A stretch of DNA of 64,000 nt from Rhizobium subbaraonis (GTDB lineage Bacteria > Pseudomonadota > Alphaproteobacteria > Rhizobiales > Rhizobiaceae): positions 33,680 to 97,679 of the forward strand of contig NZ_OBQD01000018.1 of the NCBI RefSeq assembly GCF_900220975.1, given 5' to 3'. The translations under genes were made by a program, and so were the position numbers. The notes under the pieces were generated by a model, which saw nothing but the letters and a program-made list of their open reading frames with translations, did no database searches and was not told where the DNA came from. Of the stretch, positions 30,002 to 40,000 are shown one piece after another. Position 1 is the stretch's first letter. Each line of letters begins with the position of its first letter.

Positions 30002-30030
30002 TTGAAACAATGTCGCGATTGCCCCATATC
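30002..30030 (+). promoter_or_regulatory. candidate promoter of small RNA B
   Basis: TTGAAA (30002-30007), 17 bp, CATATC (30025-30030). Start predicted near 30037, where similarity to RNA A begins. Confidence 0.5.
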
Positions 30031-30036
30031 GGTCCT

Positions 30037-30153
30037 AGTCGATGCGATTGGCGGTTTTTTTCCTCCCAGTGCCGCTGCATCGGCTGTTCCCCTCTGGAGG
30101 TTCAAACCTTCACACCTACAGGGCCCAGGCTTTCGCTTGAGGCCTTTTTTTTT
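30037..30153 (+). ncRNA. small RNA candidate B (second of a homologous tandem pair)
   Basis: About 117 nt, same block order as RNA A: TTTTCCTCCCAGTGCC (from 30057), CTGTTCCCCTCTGGAGGTT, ACCTTCA, AGGGCCCA, and a terminator stem AGGGCC/GGCCTT with nine T (30145-30153). The parts between blocks differ, while stems are kept by compensating changes or G-U pairs in the terminator, which argues for a selected RNA rather than a coding or simple repeat. Each copy has its own promoter and terminator. Confidence 0.72.
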
Positions 30154-30202
30154 GCCTTGCGAAATCTTTTCCGGCTTCCCTTGAATATCGAAAATCCACG
30201 AT

Positions 30203-30227
30203 CGATATATCGGTAAATCGCGATTTA
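30203..30227 (+). promoter_or_regulatory. candidate ArsR operator
   Basis: Two perfect palindromes, CGATATATCG (30203-30212) and TAAATCGCGATTTA (30214-30227), end 16 bp before the arsR ATG and overlap a possible promoter starting at TTGAAT (30181). Typical position for an autorepressing ArsR protein. Confidence 0.55.
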
Positions 30228-30243
30228 GCGAAATGAGGCAAGC

Positions 30244-30537
30244 ATGGAAGCCGAGGAAATCTTCAAAGCATTGGCCCATCCGGTCCGGGTGGAGATCCTC
30301 AACTGGCTGCGCGAACCGGAAAGGCACTTCGCAAGCCAGGAGCACCCGCTCGAAATGGGCGTCTGCGCCAGCCAGTTCGAACGTTGCGGACTTTCGCAGT
30401 CGACCGTGTCGGCCCATCTCGCCACCCTGCACCGGGCCGATCTCGTCACAACCAGGCGCATCGGCCAGTGGATCTTCTACAAGCGCAACGAGGAAACCAT
30501 CGCCGCATTCCTGAAGCATGTGAACGAAACCCTCTGA
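30244..30537 (+). CDS. ArsR family transcriptional repressor
   Basis: A 97-residue winged-helix protein: FKALAHPVRVEILNWLREPE, GLSQSTVSAHLATLHRADLV (recognition helix), TTRRIGQWIFYKRNEE. Two cysteines (GVCASQFERCGLSQ, residues 41 and 48) sit just before the recognition helix, where a thiol-reactive electrophile or metal could be sensed. The old yellow enzyme gene starts 76 bp downstream on the same strand, so repression of that gene with relief by an electrophile is the simplest reading. Perfect palindromes precede the gene. Confidence 0.88.
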   Translation: MEAEEIFKALAHPVRVEILNWLREPERHFASQEHPLEMGVCASQFERCGLSQSTVSAHLATLHRADLVTTRRIGQWIFYKRNEETIAAFLKHVNETL

Positions 30538-30613
30538 GCGCCCTTCCCGCTGGCCACACCTCCCGCGGTCAGCCCCACATCCAGACCAAGACCCAAACCG
30601 AAAGGGACCTCCC

Positions 30614-31732
30614 ATGACCAGCCTGTTCGATCCCACCGACGCCGGTGACCTGCACCTCTCCAACCGCATCGTCATGGCGCCGCTAACGCGCAACCGCTCC
30701 CCCAACGCCGTTCCCAACACGCTGAACACGACCTACTACGAACAGCGCGCCAGCGCAGGACTGCTGATCACCGAAGGCACGGCCATCACCCAGCAGGGCC
30801 AGGGCTACGCCGACGTTCCCGGCCTCTACACGCCCGAGGCATTGGCCGGCTGGAAGCATGTGACCGACGCGGTTCACAAGGCCGGCGGCAAGATCGTCGT
30901 GCAGATGTGGCACGTGGGCCGCGTGTCCCACACCAGCCTGCAGCCGAACGGCGGCCAGCCAGTGGCGCCGTCAGCGATCACCGCGCAGTCCAAGACCTAC
31001 ATCATGAACCCGGACGGTACCGGCGCCTTCGCGCCGACCTCTGAGCCGCGCGCGCTCGAGACCGCCGAAATTACAGGCATCGTCGAGGACTATCGCAAGG
31101 CCGCACGTGCCGCGATCGAAGCCGGCTTTGACGGCGTCGAGATCCATGCCGCCAACGGCTACCTTCTCGACCAGTTCCTGCGTTCGGGCAGCAACAAGCG
31201 CACGGATTCCTATGGCGGTTCCATCGAGAACCGGGCGCGCTTCCTCTTCGAGGTCGTCGCCGCCATCACCGCCGAGATCGGCGCAGGTCGCACGGCGATC
31301 CGCCTCTCCCCGGTCACTCCGGCAAACGACGTCTTCGATGCCGAGCCGCAGCCGCTGTTCGAGCATGTCGTCGCCGGTCTGCCCGACGATCTCTCCTACG
31401 TCCACATCATCGAGGGTGCCACCGGCGGTCCGCGCGACTACCTGCAGGGCGACGTTCCGTTCGACTATGCCGCGCTGAAGGCCGCCTATCGCAACAAGGG
31501 CGGCAAGGCAGCCTGGATGGTCAACAACGGCTATGACCGCCAGATGGCGATCGAAGCGGTGGAAAGCGGCTACGCCGACCTCGTCGCCTTCGGCAAGCTC
31601 TTCATCTCCAATCCCGATCTCGTCGCGCGGCTTCGTGCCGACGCGCCGCTGAACGCGCCGGACCAGAACACCTTCTACGGCGGCGGTGCGAAGGGGTATA
31701 CCGACTATCCGGCCCAGCCCAAGGTCGCCTGA
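30614..31732 (+). CDS. nemA: old yellow enzyme family ene-reductase (N-ethylmaleimide reductase type)
   Basis: A 372-residue FMN TIM-barrel: LHLSNRIVMAPLTRNRS, VQMWHVGRVSH, the substrate-binding His-Ala-Ala-Asn motif in GVEIHAANGYLLDQFLRSGS, and DSYGGSIENRARFLFEVV. It reduces activated C=C bonds, including N-ethylmaleimide, with NAD(P)H. The link to an upstream ArsR gene parallels nemR-nemA of other bacteria, although that regulator is TetR type. SD GGGACC is weak; ATG 30614 begins at the conserved N-terminus. Confidence 0.93.
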   Translation: MTSLFDPTDAGDLHLSNRIVMAPLTRNRSPNAVPNTLNTTYYEQRASAGLLITEGTAITQQGQGYADVPGLYTPEALAGWKHVTDAVHKAGGKIVVQMWHVGRVSHTSLQPNGGQPVAPSAITAQSKTYIMNPDGTGAFAPTSEPRALETAEITGIVEDYRKAARAAIEAGFDGVEIHAANGYLLDQFLRSGSNKRTDSYGGSIENRARFLFEVVAAITAEIGAGRTAIRLSPVTPANDVFDAEPQPLFEHVVAGLPDDLSYVHIIEGATGGPRDYLQGDVPFDYAALKAAYRNKGGKAAWMVNNGYDRQMAIEAVESGYADLVAFGKLFISNPDLVARLRADAPLNAPDQNTFYGGGAKGYTDYPAQPKVA

Positions 31733-31765
31733 GCGAACCCGGGACGGTCTCTGCTTTCAACATTG

Positions 31766-31792
31766 CCACCTCCCCGTCCGGCGGGGAGGTGG
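31766..31792. repeat. 11-bp perfect inverted repeat
   Basis: CCACCTCCCCG and CGGGGAGGTGG around a TCCGG loop, between nemA and the transglycosylase gene. No T-run follows, so a terminator is not certain; the form resembles short palindromes dispersed in rhizobial genomes. Confidence 0.6.
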
Positions 31793-31902
31793 GGCCAGCC
31801 CGTCACAGCAATCGCCCTCAGAAGAGATCGGCCACCTCCACTTCTCGCGCAGCCTCGGCGATGCTATCAAGACAGGCACGCTACGGTACGAGGAACGGGG
31901 CG

Positions 31903-32856
31903 ATGTTCGCAGGCGTATGGCAGTCGGCACGGAAGAGCCCTGTCGGGGTCCTGCTGTCGCTCGCCTTTTCCATCTTCGTTTCCGCCTTCCTCGCCTTTCC
32001 CGCGAGCGCCCAGCCGGAGTTCCGCGCCCCGCCGCCCTGCCTGTTTGCAACGGATCTCTCCGACGGCACCCGGCTATGCATCCGGCAGCAGACGTATGGT
32101 CGCGACATTTGCCGTGCAATCGAGAACTATGCTCGCCTCAATGCGCTCCCGCCCGACTATTTCGCCCGCCTGATCTGGCGTGAAAGCCTGTTCCGCCCCG
32201 ATGCCGTCAGTCCGAAAGGCGCCCAAGGCATCGCCCAGTTCATGCCGGGCACGGCCAGGCTGCGAGGGCTGAAGGACAGCTTTCACCCGCTCGAGGCCCT
32301 TGGAAAATCGGCGGAATACCTGGCCGAACTGCGCGACCGCTTCGGCAACCTCGGGCTTGCCGCCGCGGCCTACAATGCCGGCGAAGGGGGTTTGTCCAAC
32401 TTCATCGCCACCGGTCGGCTGCCGCTCGAAACGCGTGCCTATGTCATTGCGATCACGGCGCACACGGCCGAGCAATGGAAGGAGGCACCGCCCGAAAAGC
32501 TCGAACTGGCCCTCGACAAGGACATTCCCTTCCAACAGGCCTGCATCGCACTTGCCGACAGCCGCAGGCTGAAGGATTTCGATTTTCCCGACGAGGGTGA
32601 ATGGGCGCCTTGGGGCGTACAACTCGCCGCCCATTTCAACAAGCCGGCCGCCTACCGGCTCTTCATGATGGCGGTTGAACGGCTGCCACCGCCGCTGAAT
32701 GCCGAAAAGCCGCTGATCCAGCGCGAGCGCCAGGCGCGCTTCGGAGCGAGACCGCGCTATACCGCCCGCATCGCCCGCCCGTCGCGAAAGGAGGCCGACG
32801 CGCTCTGCGAGAGGATCCGCGCCGCCGGCGGCGCCTGCATCGTCTTTCACAACTGA
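31903..32856 (+). CDS. periplasmic lytic transglycosylase (SLT family)
   Basis: A 317-residue secreted enzyme: signal peptide (SPVGVLLSLAFSIFVSAFLA, cleavage after ASA about residue 36), then an SLT domain with the catalytic Glu in IWRESLFRPDAVSPKGAQG (E94), GIAQFMPGTA and AAAYNAGEGGLSNFI. The C-terminal end (YTARIARPSRKEADALCERI, RAAGGACIVF) resembles a SPOR-like repeat that binds denuded glycan. It cleaves peptidoglycan to anhydromuropeptides. ATG 31903 is chosen because it starts directly before the signal peptide; an upstream in-frame ATG would add 38 residues. Confidence 0.9.
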   Translation: MFAGVWQSARKSPVGVLLSLAFSIFVSAFLAFPASAQPEFRAPPPCLFATDLSDGTRLCIRQQTYGRDICRAIENYARLNALPPDYFARLIWRESLFRPDAVSPKGAQGIAQFMPGTARLRGLKDSFHPLEALGKSAEYLAELRDRFGNLGLAAAAYNAGEGGLSNFIATGRLPLETRAYVIAITAHTAEQWKEAPPEKLELALDKDIPFQQACIALADSRRLKDFDFPDEGEWAPWGVQLAAHFNKPAAYRLFMMAVERLPPPLNAEKPLIQRERQARFGARPRYTARIARPSRKEADALCERIRAAGGACIVFHN

Positions 32857-32922
32857 AGCCGCTCGAACGCGATCGGCAAACAAAATGATCGCCGAGTTGC
32901 CAAGCCCTTTCTCCGCGCTATC

Positions 32923-34101
32923 TTGCCGGAGCGGCGTTTCCCTTTGACTCCAGCAGGTTACGCCGGCATCGCCACGAAGGATCAGCCGCGGGTATTCATC
33001 TTGATAAACCTTCGCCGTCTCCGAGAGGAAAAAAATCTCATCGTCGCCCTGGTCGCAGCGATCGCGGCCTATGCGGCGGAACACGACGTGCTGGCCGCGG
33101 GGCGCCCGCTGACGCTCGTCGTCGCCTTTGCACTCGTCGCTACCATCATCCTCGTCTCGACCCGGGTGGCGCATCATGCCGAGGTGCTGGCCGCCAAGGT
33201 CGGCGATCCCTATGGGACGATGATCCTGACGCTGTCGGCAGTGCTGGTGGAAGTCGTCGTGCTGGCGATCCTGATGCAGGAGGCGACGTCGCCGACCCTC
33301 GTACGTGACACGATCTACGCGGCCGTCATGCTCGACATCAACGGCATCATTGGGCTCGCAGCCCTGCTGGGTGGCCTGCGCCACGGCGAGCAGCCCTATA
33401 ACGACGACTCCAGCCGCACCTACAGCGTCATGATCCTGACCGCCATGGGTATCTCCATGATCGTGCCAGAATTCGTCCCGCGCGAGAGCTGGCAGCTCTA
33501 TTCCATGTTCACGATCCTGGCCATGATTGCGCTCTACACGCTCTTCCTGCGCCTGCAGGTGGGCCAGCACAGCTACTTCTTCAGCTATGCCTACCCGCGC
33601 GGCGCGCAGGCGGGGCAGAAGGCAGAGCATGACGGAAGCGATGACGAACGCGCCCTGCCCTCGATCCTCGTCATCATTGCCGGCGTGGTCATCATTGGTG
33701 CGCTGGCGGAAGTGATGTCGACGACATTGAGCGCCGGACTGGAAGGCACCGGCGCGCCAATGGCGCTGATGGCCGTCATCGTCGCCGCGATCTCGGCGGC
33801 CCCCGAAATCCTGACCGCCATGCGCGCCGCCCTCGCAAACCGCATGCAGTCAGTGGTCAACATCGCCATGGGCGCGTCGCTGTCGACAGTCATCCTGACC
33901 GTGCCGGTGATGGAAGCGATCGCGCTGTATACCGGACAGCCCTTCATCATGGCGATGAGCCCGGTGCAGACGGTCATGGTCGCGATCACCCTCATCGTCG
34001 CCGCGATCAACCTCAACGACGGCATGACCAACGCCATCGAGGGCATGACCCACTTCATTCTTTTTTCGACCTTCGTGATGCTGACGGTGATCGGGCTCTA
34101 A
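32923..34101 (+). CDS. chaA: calcium/proton antiporter of the ChaA family
   Basis: A membrane protein of up to 392 residues with about 11 helices in two homologous halves. Each half has a conserved acidic motif: first HHAEVLAAKVGDPYGTMILT and SAVLVEVVVLAIL, second GALAEVMSTT and AAISAAPEILTAMRAALANR. An acidic cytoplasmic loop (AEHDGSDDERA) lies between, as in E. coli ChaA, which exchanges Ca2+, Na+ or K+ for H+. The start is uncertain: TTG 32923 begins the open frame, TTG 33001 would place the N-terminus closer to the first helix; neither has a good SD. Confidence 0.85.
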   Translation: MPERRFPLTPAGYAGIATKDQPRVFILINLRRLREEKNLIVALVAAIAAYAAEHDVLAAGRPLTLVVAFALVATIILVSTRVAHHAEVLAAKVGDPYGTMILTLSAVLVEVVVLAILMQEATSPTLVRDTIYAAVMLDINGIIGLAALLGGLRHGEQPYNDDSSRTYSVMILTAMGISMIVPEFVPRESWQLYSMFTILAMIALYTLFLRLQVGQHSYFFSYAYPRGAQAGQKAEHDGSDDERALPSILVIIAGVVIIGALAEVMSTTLSAGLEGTGAPMALMAVIVAAISAAPEILTAMRAALANRMQSVVNIAMGASLSTVILTVPVMEAIALYTGQPFIMAMSPVQTVMVAITLIVAAINLNDGMTNAIEGMTHFILFSTFVMLTVIGL

Positions 34102-34203
34102 AGCAGGTCGCGTAAGATAGAGACAAATCGTGTTGCGTGCGTCCTTTTCATGCGGCACGGATCTCCAACACGACGCGCAACCGCGCAGCCCTCCGGCACG
34201 CCC

Positions 34204-35151
34204 TCACTGACGGCGCCGCACAAAGCGCTGCTCGCGCACTTCTTTGCCCCATTGGGTGCCGGGGCTTTCTTCCGCCAGAACGAAACCCCGCGTTTCATAA
34301 AGATGGCGCGCGGCATCGAGACCCGAAAAGGTCCACAGATGCGTCTCGCAAAACCCCTTCTCGTCGGCAAACGCCAGTGCCCCATCCAGCAGCCTTTTGC
34401 CGCAGCCCGAACCGCGCAGGGCATCCTCCACGATGAACCACCGCAGATGGGCCGTGCCCGCCCCCATGTCCTCGCCGTCGATCGCAATCGAGCCGACGAT
34501 TTCATTTCCCTGCATGGCCGCCCAGATTTCGTTGCCCGGATTGCCGAGACGGTCGCAGAACTCCGCCAGGCCCGCAGCCACGACGGATTCGAAACGCTGC
34601 CCGAAGCCGGATGTCCGCGCATAATGGAGCGCATGCATGGCGGTGATGCGGGCGATCAGTCCGGGCCGATAGCCACTGACGATCGTTGCAACCGGGGCGA
34701 CGGGGCGAGCGGCCGGGGTGGCGCCCAGCGCCTCGGCATAGAGTCGCAGCCCCTCCAGAACGGTGTGGTCCTGACCCGGCCCCAGCCGTCCCAGCGCACC
34801 GGACACCTGGGCCCGGGCGAAGGCGTGGATGGCCTCAACACGTTTCCTGCCGGCCTCCGTCAGAGACAGTCGCTTGACGCGGCCGTCTTCGCTGCCGGCC
34901 TCCTCCTGCACCGCACCCGCCTCCACAAGCTTCCGCAGCATGCGGCTGATGCTCGACTTTTCCAGGCGAAGGCGCATAGCAAGATCACGCGCCGAGACGC
35001 CGCCGCCCTCGATCTCGATCAGCGCATGGACGGCCGATGGCGGAAGATCGGTCCCGCCGAAATCGCCCCCCATGAAGCCCAGCTCGCGAACGAGTTGACG
35101 AGAGACGGCCCGGATGGCGTCGACGGAGCGGTGCGAGTTTTCTGCGGACAT
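34204..35151 (-). CDS. MarR regulator - GNAT acetyltransferase fusion
   Basis: A 315-residue fusion. Residues 1-145 are a MarR winged helix (RQLVRELGFMGGDFGGTDLP, MRLRLEKSSISRMLRKLVEA, EDGRVKRLSLTEAGRKRV). Residues 165-310 are a GNAT domain with the acetyl-CoA loop in LRGSGCGKRLLDGALAF and the C-terminal LYETRGFVLAEE. Such fusions are widespread; what the acetyltransferase modifies is unknown. The frame also has an ATG at 35190, but that codon lies just beyond the 17-bp operator palindrome (35172-35188), so ATG 35151 (MSAENSHRSVDAI) is the start. Confidence 0.9.
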   Translation of the reverse strand: MSAENSHRSVDAIRAVSRQLVRELGFMGGDFGGTDLPPSAVHALIEIEGGGVSARDLAMRLRLEKSSISRMLRKLVEAGAVQEEAGSEDGRVKRLSLTEAGRKRVEAIHAFARAQVSGALGRLGPGQDHTVLEGLRLYAEALGATPAARPVAPVATIVSGYRPGLIARITAMHALHYARTSGFGQRFESVVAAGLAEFCDRLGNPGNEIWAAMQGNEIVGSIAIDGEDMGAGTAHLRWFIVEDALRGSGCGKRLLDGALAFADEKGFCETHLWTFSGLDAARHLYETRGFVLAEESPGTQWGKEVREQRFVRRRQ

Positions 35152-35171
35152 GATCGATGCGGCCTCAATAA

Positions 35172-35188
35172 GGTTGTATAATACAACC
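35172..35188 (-). promoter_or_regulatory. MarR-type operator, perfect 17-bp palindrome
   Basis: GGTTGTATAATACAACC, arms GGTTGTA/TACAACC around a T/A centre, 21 bp before the start of the MarR-GNAT gene. AT-rich against its surroundings. It fits autoregulation by the MarR domain; the -10-like TATAAT inside suggests it overlaps the promoter. Confidence 0.75.
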
Positions 35189-35368
35189 ATCTAGCCGCGC
35201 TCCCGGGTGCCGTCAATGGTCATGCGGATGCGGCAACCACCAATCGCAACGCCCGCCGACCGATAGCTTCAGATGCACGCCAACCAGTGATTTCAGTTAC
35301 TTGGAGAAGATTCCGGAATCGCTTCCACAGCGACTTGAATCGCTTTCGGAGCAGGCTGTTGCTCCACG

Positions 35369-35393
35369 AAAAAACCCGCCATCGCTGGCGGGT
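35369..35393 (-). terminator. intrinsic terminator of aatA
   Basis: On the minus strand ACCCGCCA, loop GCGA, TGGCGGGT, then six T, 28 bp after the aatA stop. Confidence 0.88.
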
Positions 35394-35421
35394 TCGTTGT
35401 GATCATCGTGGTACCGGCTGC

Positions 35422-36930
<1,509 letters not shown>

Positions 36931-37821
36931 ATGCCAATGACAGAACGCAGCATATTCGCCAATCTGAACCGCGACGCCGACGGCATCGCCACTGCCTGTT
37001 ACGGCCCCTATACCCTCAAATCCGCCTTCCAGCCGATCCTGCGCGAGACATCCGAGGGCATGTTCTCGCTGGAGGCTATCGAGGGGCTCGTTCGCGTCGA
37101 ATGCGATGGCGCGCTCGTCGCACCGGCCGATTTCCTTGCCCTTGTCCCGCAGGACGACCGGCCGATGGTCGACAGCCTGTGCCGCAGCCTGCACATCCTC
37201 AACGCCGGCAGTCTTTGCAAGCCCGATGCGGTGCTGCTGGTCAATTCGCAGCCCGGCCTTTTCCGGTCCGCACATGCGATCCGCCAGGAAATCGACCGCA
37301 TGCGGCTCGCTGCGCACGAAGCAGCTCTTGCACCGTCCTCTATCGCCTGCGAAATTCGCGAATTGCCGGACGACGACGACGCGGCGGCGCATCTTTCCCG
37401 GCATCTGCACGATGCAGGCTTTCTCGTCGCCATCGATGGATATGCCGCCCAGGACGGCGATCTCGCGCGCCTGGCGCGGCTGGCGCCCGATCTCCTGAAG
37501 TTCGATCCTATCTGGGTGCAGCGCTTCGGCCGGCAGCCGACAGCCGCGGCCCTGCTGCGGGTCATCGTCGCCCAACTCGAGCGCGAGGGCATCCGTCCGA
37601 TCGTTGCCAATATCGAGGAGGCCTGGCAGATGGAGCTTTGCCGGGAGATCGGCATGCCGCTGATGCAGGGATACCTGCTCGCCCGCCCCCAACTGGCGCC
37701 GACCTCGTTCGGCCTCGATTTTCCCGATCCGGACGAAACGGCCATGGGCGGGCCGGCGACCCTGCCGAACGAAGCCGCCCCGACGCGCGGCCGCCGTTCC
37801 TTCGGACGCCGCACCGGCTGA
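36931..37821 (+). CDS. degenerate EAL domain protein
   Basis: A 296-residue EAL-fold protein lacking catalytic residues. Landmarks: SAFQPIL, SLEAIEGLVR where active enzymes have EALxR, AIDGYAAQDGDLARL in place of the DDFGTG-type loop, LLKFDPIWVQ (KxD kept as K-F-D), and the final MQGYLLARPQ. It therefore probably does not hydrolyse cyclic di-GMP; binding the nucleotide or a protein partner is more likely. The last 40 residues are disordered and Arg-rich. No GGDEF domain or membrane segment. Confidence 0.85.
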   Translation: MPMTERSIFANLNRDADGIATACYGPYTLKSAFQPILRETSEGMFSLEAIEGLVRVECDGALVAPADFLALVPQDDRPMVDSLCRSLHILNAGSLCKPDAVLLVNSQPGLFRSAHAIRQEIDRMRLAAHEAALAPSSIACEIRELPDDDDAAAHLSRHLHDAGFLVAIDGYAAQDGDLARLARLAPDLLKFDPIWVQRFGRQPTAAALLRVIVAQLEREGIRPIVANIEEAWQMELCREIGMPLMQGYLLARPQLAPTSFGLDFPDPDETAMGGPATLPNEAAPTRGRRSFGRRTG

Positions 37822-38044
37822 AGAGCCCCTGAAGAAGCAGCCTGCACCAACTAACCTAGACGGGCACGTCAAGCTTTCTATTCGCAAGAATCCGGCGTGT
37901 AGGAGCCTTTTTTCGCACGCCACGATATCACCACAACATCGGTCGAGGGACGCCCTATTTCAGTCCCCCTGACGCCGATTTCGGCGTGCCTTCTATCCCC
38001 CAACAAGGCGCCAAGCCAAGCCTGACGCACGCAGGGGAGAGAAG

Positions 38045-38482
38045 ATGTTCATCGACGACGAGAAGATGGTCAGGGATGGCCGCAGGCGCGAAAGCCGCGC
38101 GATCGTCTACATCACCGTTACGGCACTCGCAGCCTGCGTGCTGATGATCGTGGGTCTCATGAAGGTCGCTTCTGCAGCGACCTTCGACGACGAGCGTTCC
38201 ATCCTGCACGGCAAGTTCGGCGAGACAAGTCTCGCGCTCGACCTACCCCCTGCCGGACCGGCCCTCGGCACCGACACGGATCTGCTTGCCGTCGACGGCA
38301 TCGACAGGATGGCGACGGCAAGCACGAAGGCTCAGGGCGACAAGGAGACCTCCATCGACCGACGCCTGGCAACCGCGCTCGGGCTCAGCGGTCTCATCAC
38401 GCTTGCCGGCCTCAGCCAGATCGCCGGCAGGAGTTTGAACCGCGGCCCATCGCCGAACGTTCCCTGGCACAGCGAAGCATGA
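38045..38482 (+). CDS. hypothetical membrane protein
   Basis: A 145-residue protein of no known family. A charged N-terminus (MFIDDEKMVRDGRRRESR) is followed by one clear transmembrane helix (residues 19-44, IVYITVTALAACVLMIVGLM), a polar region, and a weaker hydrophobic stretch (LGLSGLITLAGLSQIAG, about 111-127). GGGGAG lies 5 bp before ATG 38045, which supports translation. It stands alone between the EAL gene and the sugar dehydrogenase. Confidence 0.6.
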   Translation: MFIDDEKMVRDGRRRESRAIVYITVTALAACVLMIVGLMKVASAATFDDERSILHGKFGETSLALDLPPAGPALGTDTDLLAVDGIDRMATASTKAQGDKETSIDRRLATALGLSGLITLAGLSQIAGRSLNRGPSPNVPWHSEA

Positions 38483-38615
38483 ACACATGCCGTCGGCGCC
38501 ACCTTCGGGAGCGGCCGGCGCCACGCGAGCACACCGCGATCATCCTTTCGTGACAGCATCTTGAAAAGGCACACAGATCTCTACAGTTAGGATGAAAGCG
38601 GAGGAGCAAGCGCAT

Positions 38616-39794
38616 ATGACGTTTACCGATATCCGACCCGGCAAACCACGAGCAACGATCGGCCGCGTTTGGGGCACATCGCTCCTTGTGATGTCGTACA
38701 TGCTCGCGCCGGCCTCGGCGGACGTTCGGGAGGTGCCGAGCAAGAAGGCGAGCCTGCTGGTGGAGCCCGTCGCAACCGGCCTGGCCAGCCCCTGGGCGGT
38801 CGAGGTCCTCCCCGACGGCGCCTATATCGTCACCGAGAAGCGTGGAACCCTGCGCATCGTGCGAGACGGCAGGTCCTCAGACCCGATCAGGGGCGTGCCC
38901 CGCGTCGCCGCCAGGGGCCAGGGCGGACTGCTCGATGTGGCGCTGGCCCGCGACTTTTCCACCAGCCGGATCCTCTTTCTCACCTACAGCGCCCCCGGAC
39001 GCGGCGGGGCCGGAACCGCCGTCGCGAGAGCCCGATTGTCCGACGACGAGAAAAGCCTGGAAGACGTCAGGCAGATTTTCGTCATGAACCGGCTGACCGC
39101 TCGGGGGCAGCATTTCGGCTCCCGCATCGCAATTGCTACCGACGGCAGTCTGTTCTTCGGCATCGGGGACCGGGGTCAGCAGGACCGGGCGCAAAATCCG
39201 CGCGACCACGCCGGGTCAATCCTCCACATCAATCCGGACGGAACCACTCCGGGAAGCAACCCCTTCGCCGACCTCAATGGCGGTCTGCCGGAAATCTGGT
39301 CGAAAGGCCATCGCAATCCGCAGGGGATCGACATCGATCCGAAAGACGGGACGCTCGTGACCGTCGAGCACGGCGCACGCGGTGGCGACGAAGTGAACTA
39401 TCCGCAGCCGGGCAAGAACTACGGCTGGCCGATCATAAGCTACGGCAAGCAGTATTCCGGGGCGGAAATCGGTGAAGGCGCCTCGAAGGCCGGCTACGAA
39501 CAGCCCGCCTACTACTGGGATCCGTCCATCGCGCCAGGCGCGATCGCCGTCTATCGCGGGGCGATGTTTCCGGAATGGGACGGCAACCTGCTCGTGGCCG
39601 CGCTGAAGTACCAGTTGCTCGCCCGGCTGGAACGCGATGAGGCCGGTACGGTGCTGAGCGAAGAGCGCCTGCTCGACGGAGAATACGGACGGCTGCGGGA
39701 TGTCAAAGTCGCGCCGGACGGATCCGTGCTGCTGCTCACCGACGGCGAGGACGGACAACTGCTGCGCCTCTACCGCGCCCCCTCGTCGCTGTAG
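38616..39794 (+). CDS. periplasmic PQQ-dependent sugar (aldose) dehydrogenase
   Basis: A 392-residue six-bladed propeller enzyme of the soluble glucose/aldose dehydrogenase type (YliI/Asd). A signal-like hydrophobic segment (VWGTSLLVMSYMLAPASAD) is followed by GLASPWAVEVLPDGAYIVTE, the catalytic-His region RGQHFGSRIAIATDGSLFFG, IWSKGHRNPQGIDIDP, EHGARGGDEVNYPQPGKNYG (Ca/PQQ site) and VAPDGSVLLLTDGEDGQLLR. It oxidises aldoses with PQQ in the periplasm. ATG 38616 with GAGGAG 9 bp upstream is preferred over ATG 38592. No pqq genes are in the window. Confidence 0.88.
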   Translation: MTFTDIRPGKPRATIGRVWGTSLLVMSYMLAPASADVREVPSKKASLLVEPVATGLASPWAVEVLPDGAYIVTEKRGTLRIVRDGRSSDPIRGVPRVAARGQGGLLDVALARDFSTSRILFLTYSAPGRGGAGTAVARARLSDDEKSLEDVRQIFVMNRLTARGQHFGSRIAIATDGSLFFGIGDRGQQDRAQNPRDHAGSILHINPDGTTPGSNPFADLNGGLPEIWSKGHRNPQGIDIDPKDGTLVTVEHGARGGDEVNYPQPGKNYGWPIISYGKQYSGAEIGEGASKAGYEQPAYYWDPSIAPGAIAVYRGAMFPEWDGNLLVAALKYQLLARLERDEAGTVLSEERLLDGEYGRLRDVKVAPDGSVLLLTDGEDGQLLRLYRAPSSL

Positions 39795-40000
39795 CCGTTC
39801 ACACGGCACCCGCTGGCATCCGACCCGATCTTAGAAGGTCGTGTAGTACTAGGCGTGGCTCTCGGAGGTGCCGGCAAGTTACGTCCGCCACTATGGAAGA
39901 ACTTTAGCACAGCAACGACGCATCCGGGCGCCAGCTTGCCTGTCTTGAAGGCAAATGCTAACCGCAAGCCCAATCCAATCCCGAAATTCGAGGATCCGTC

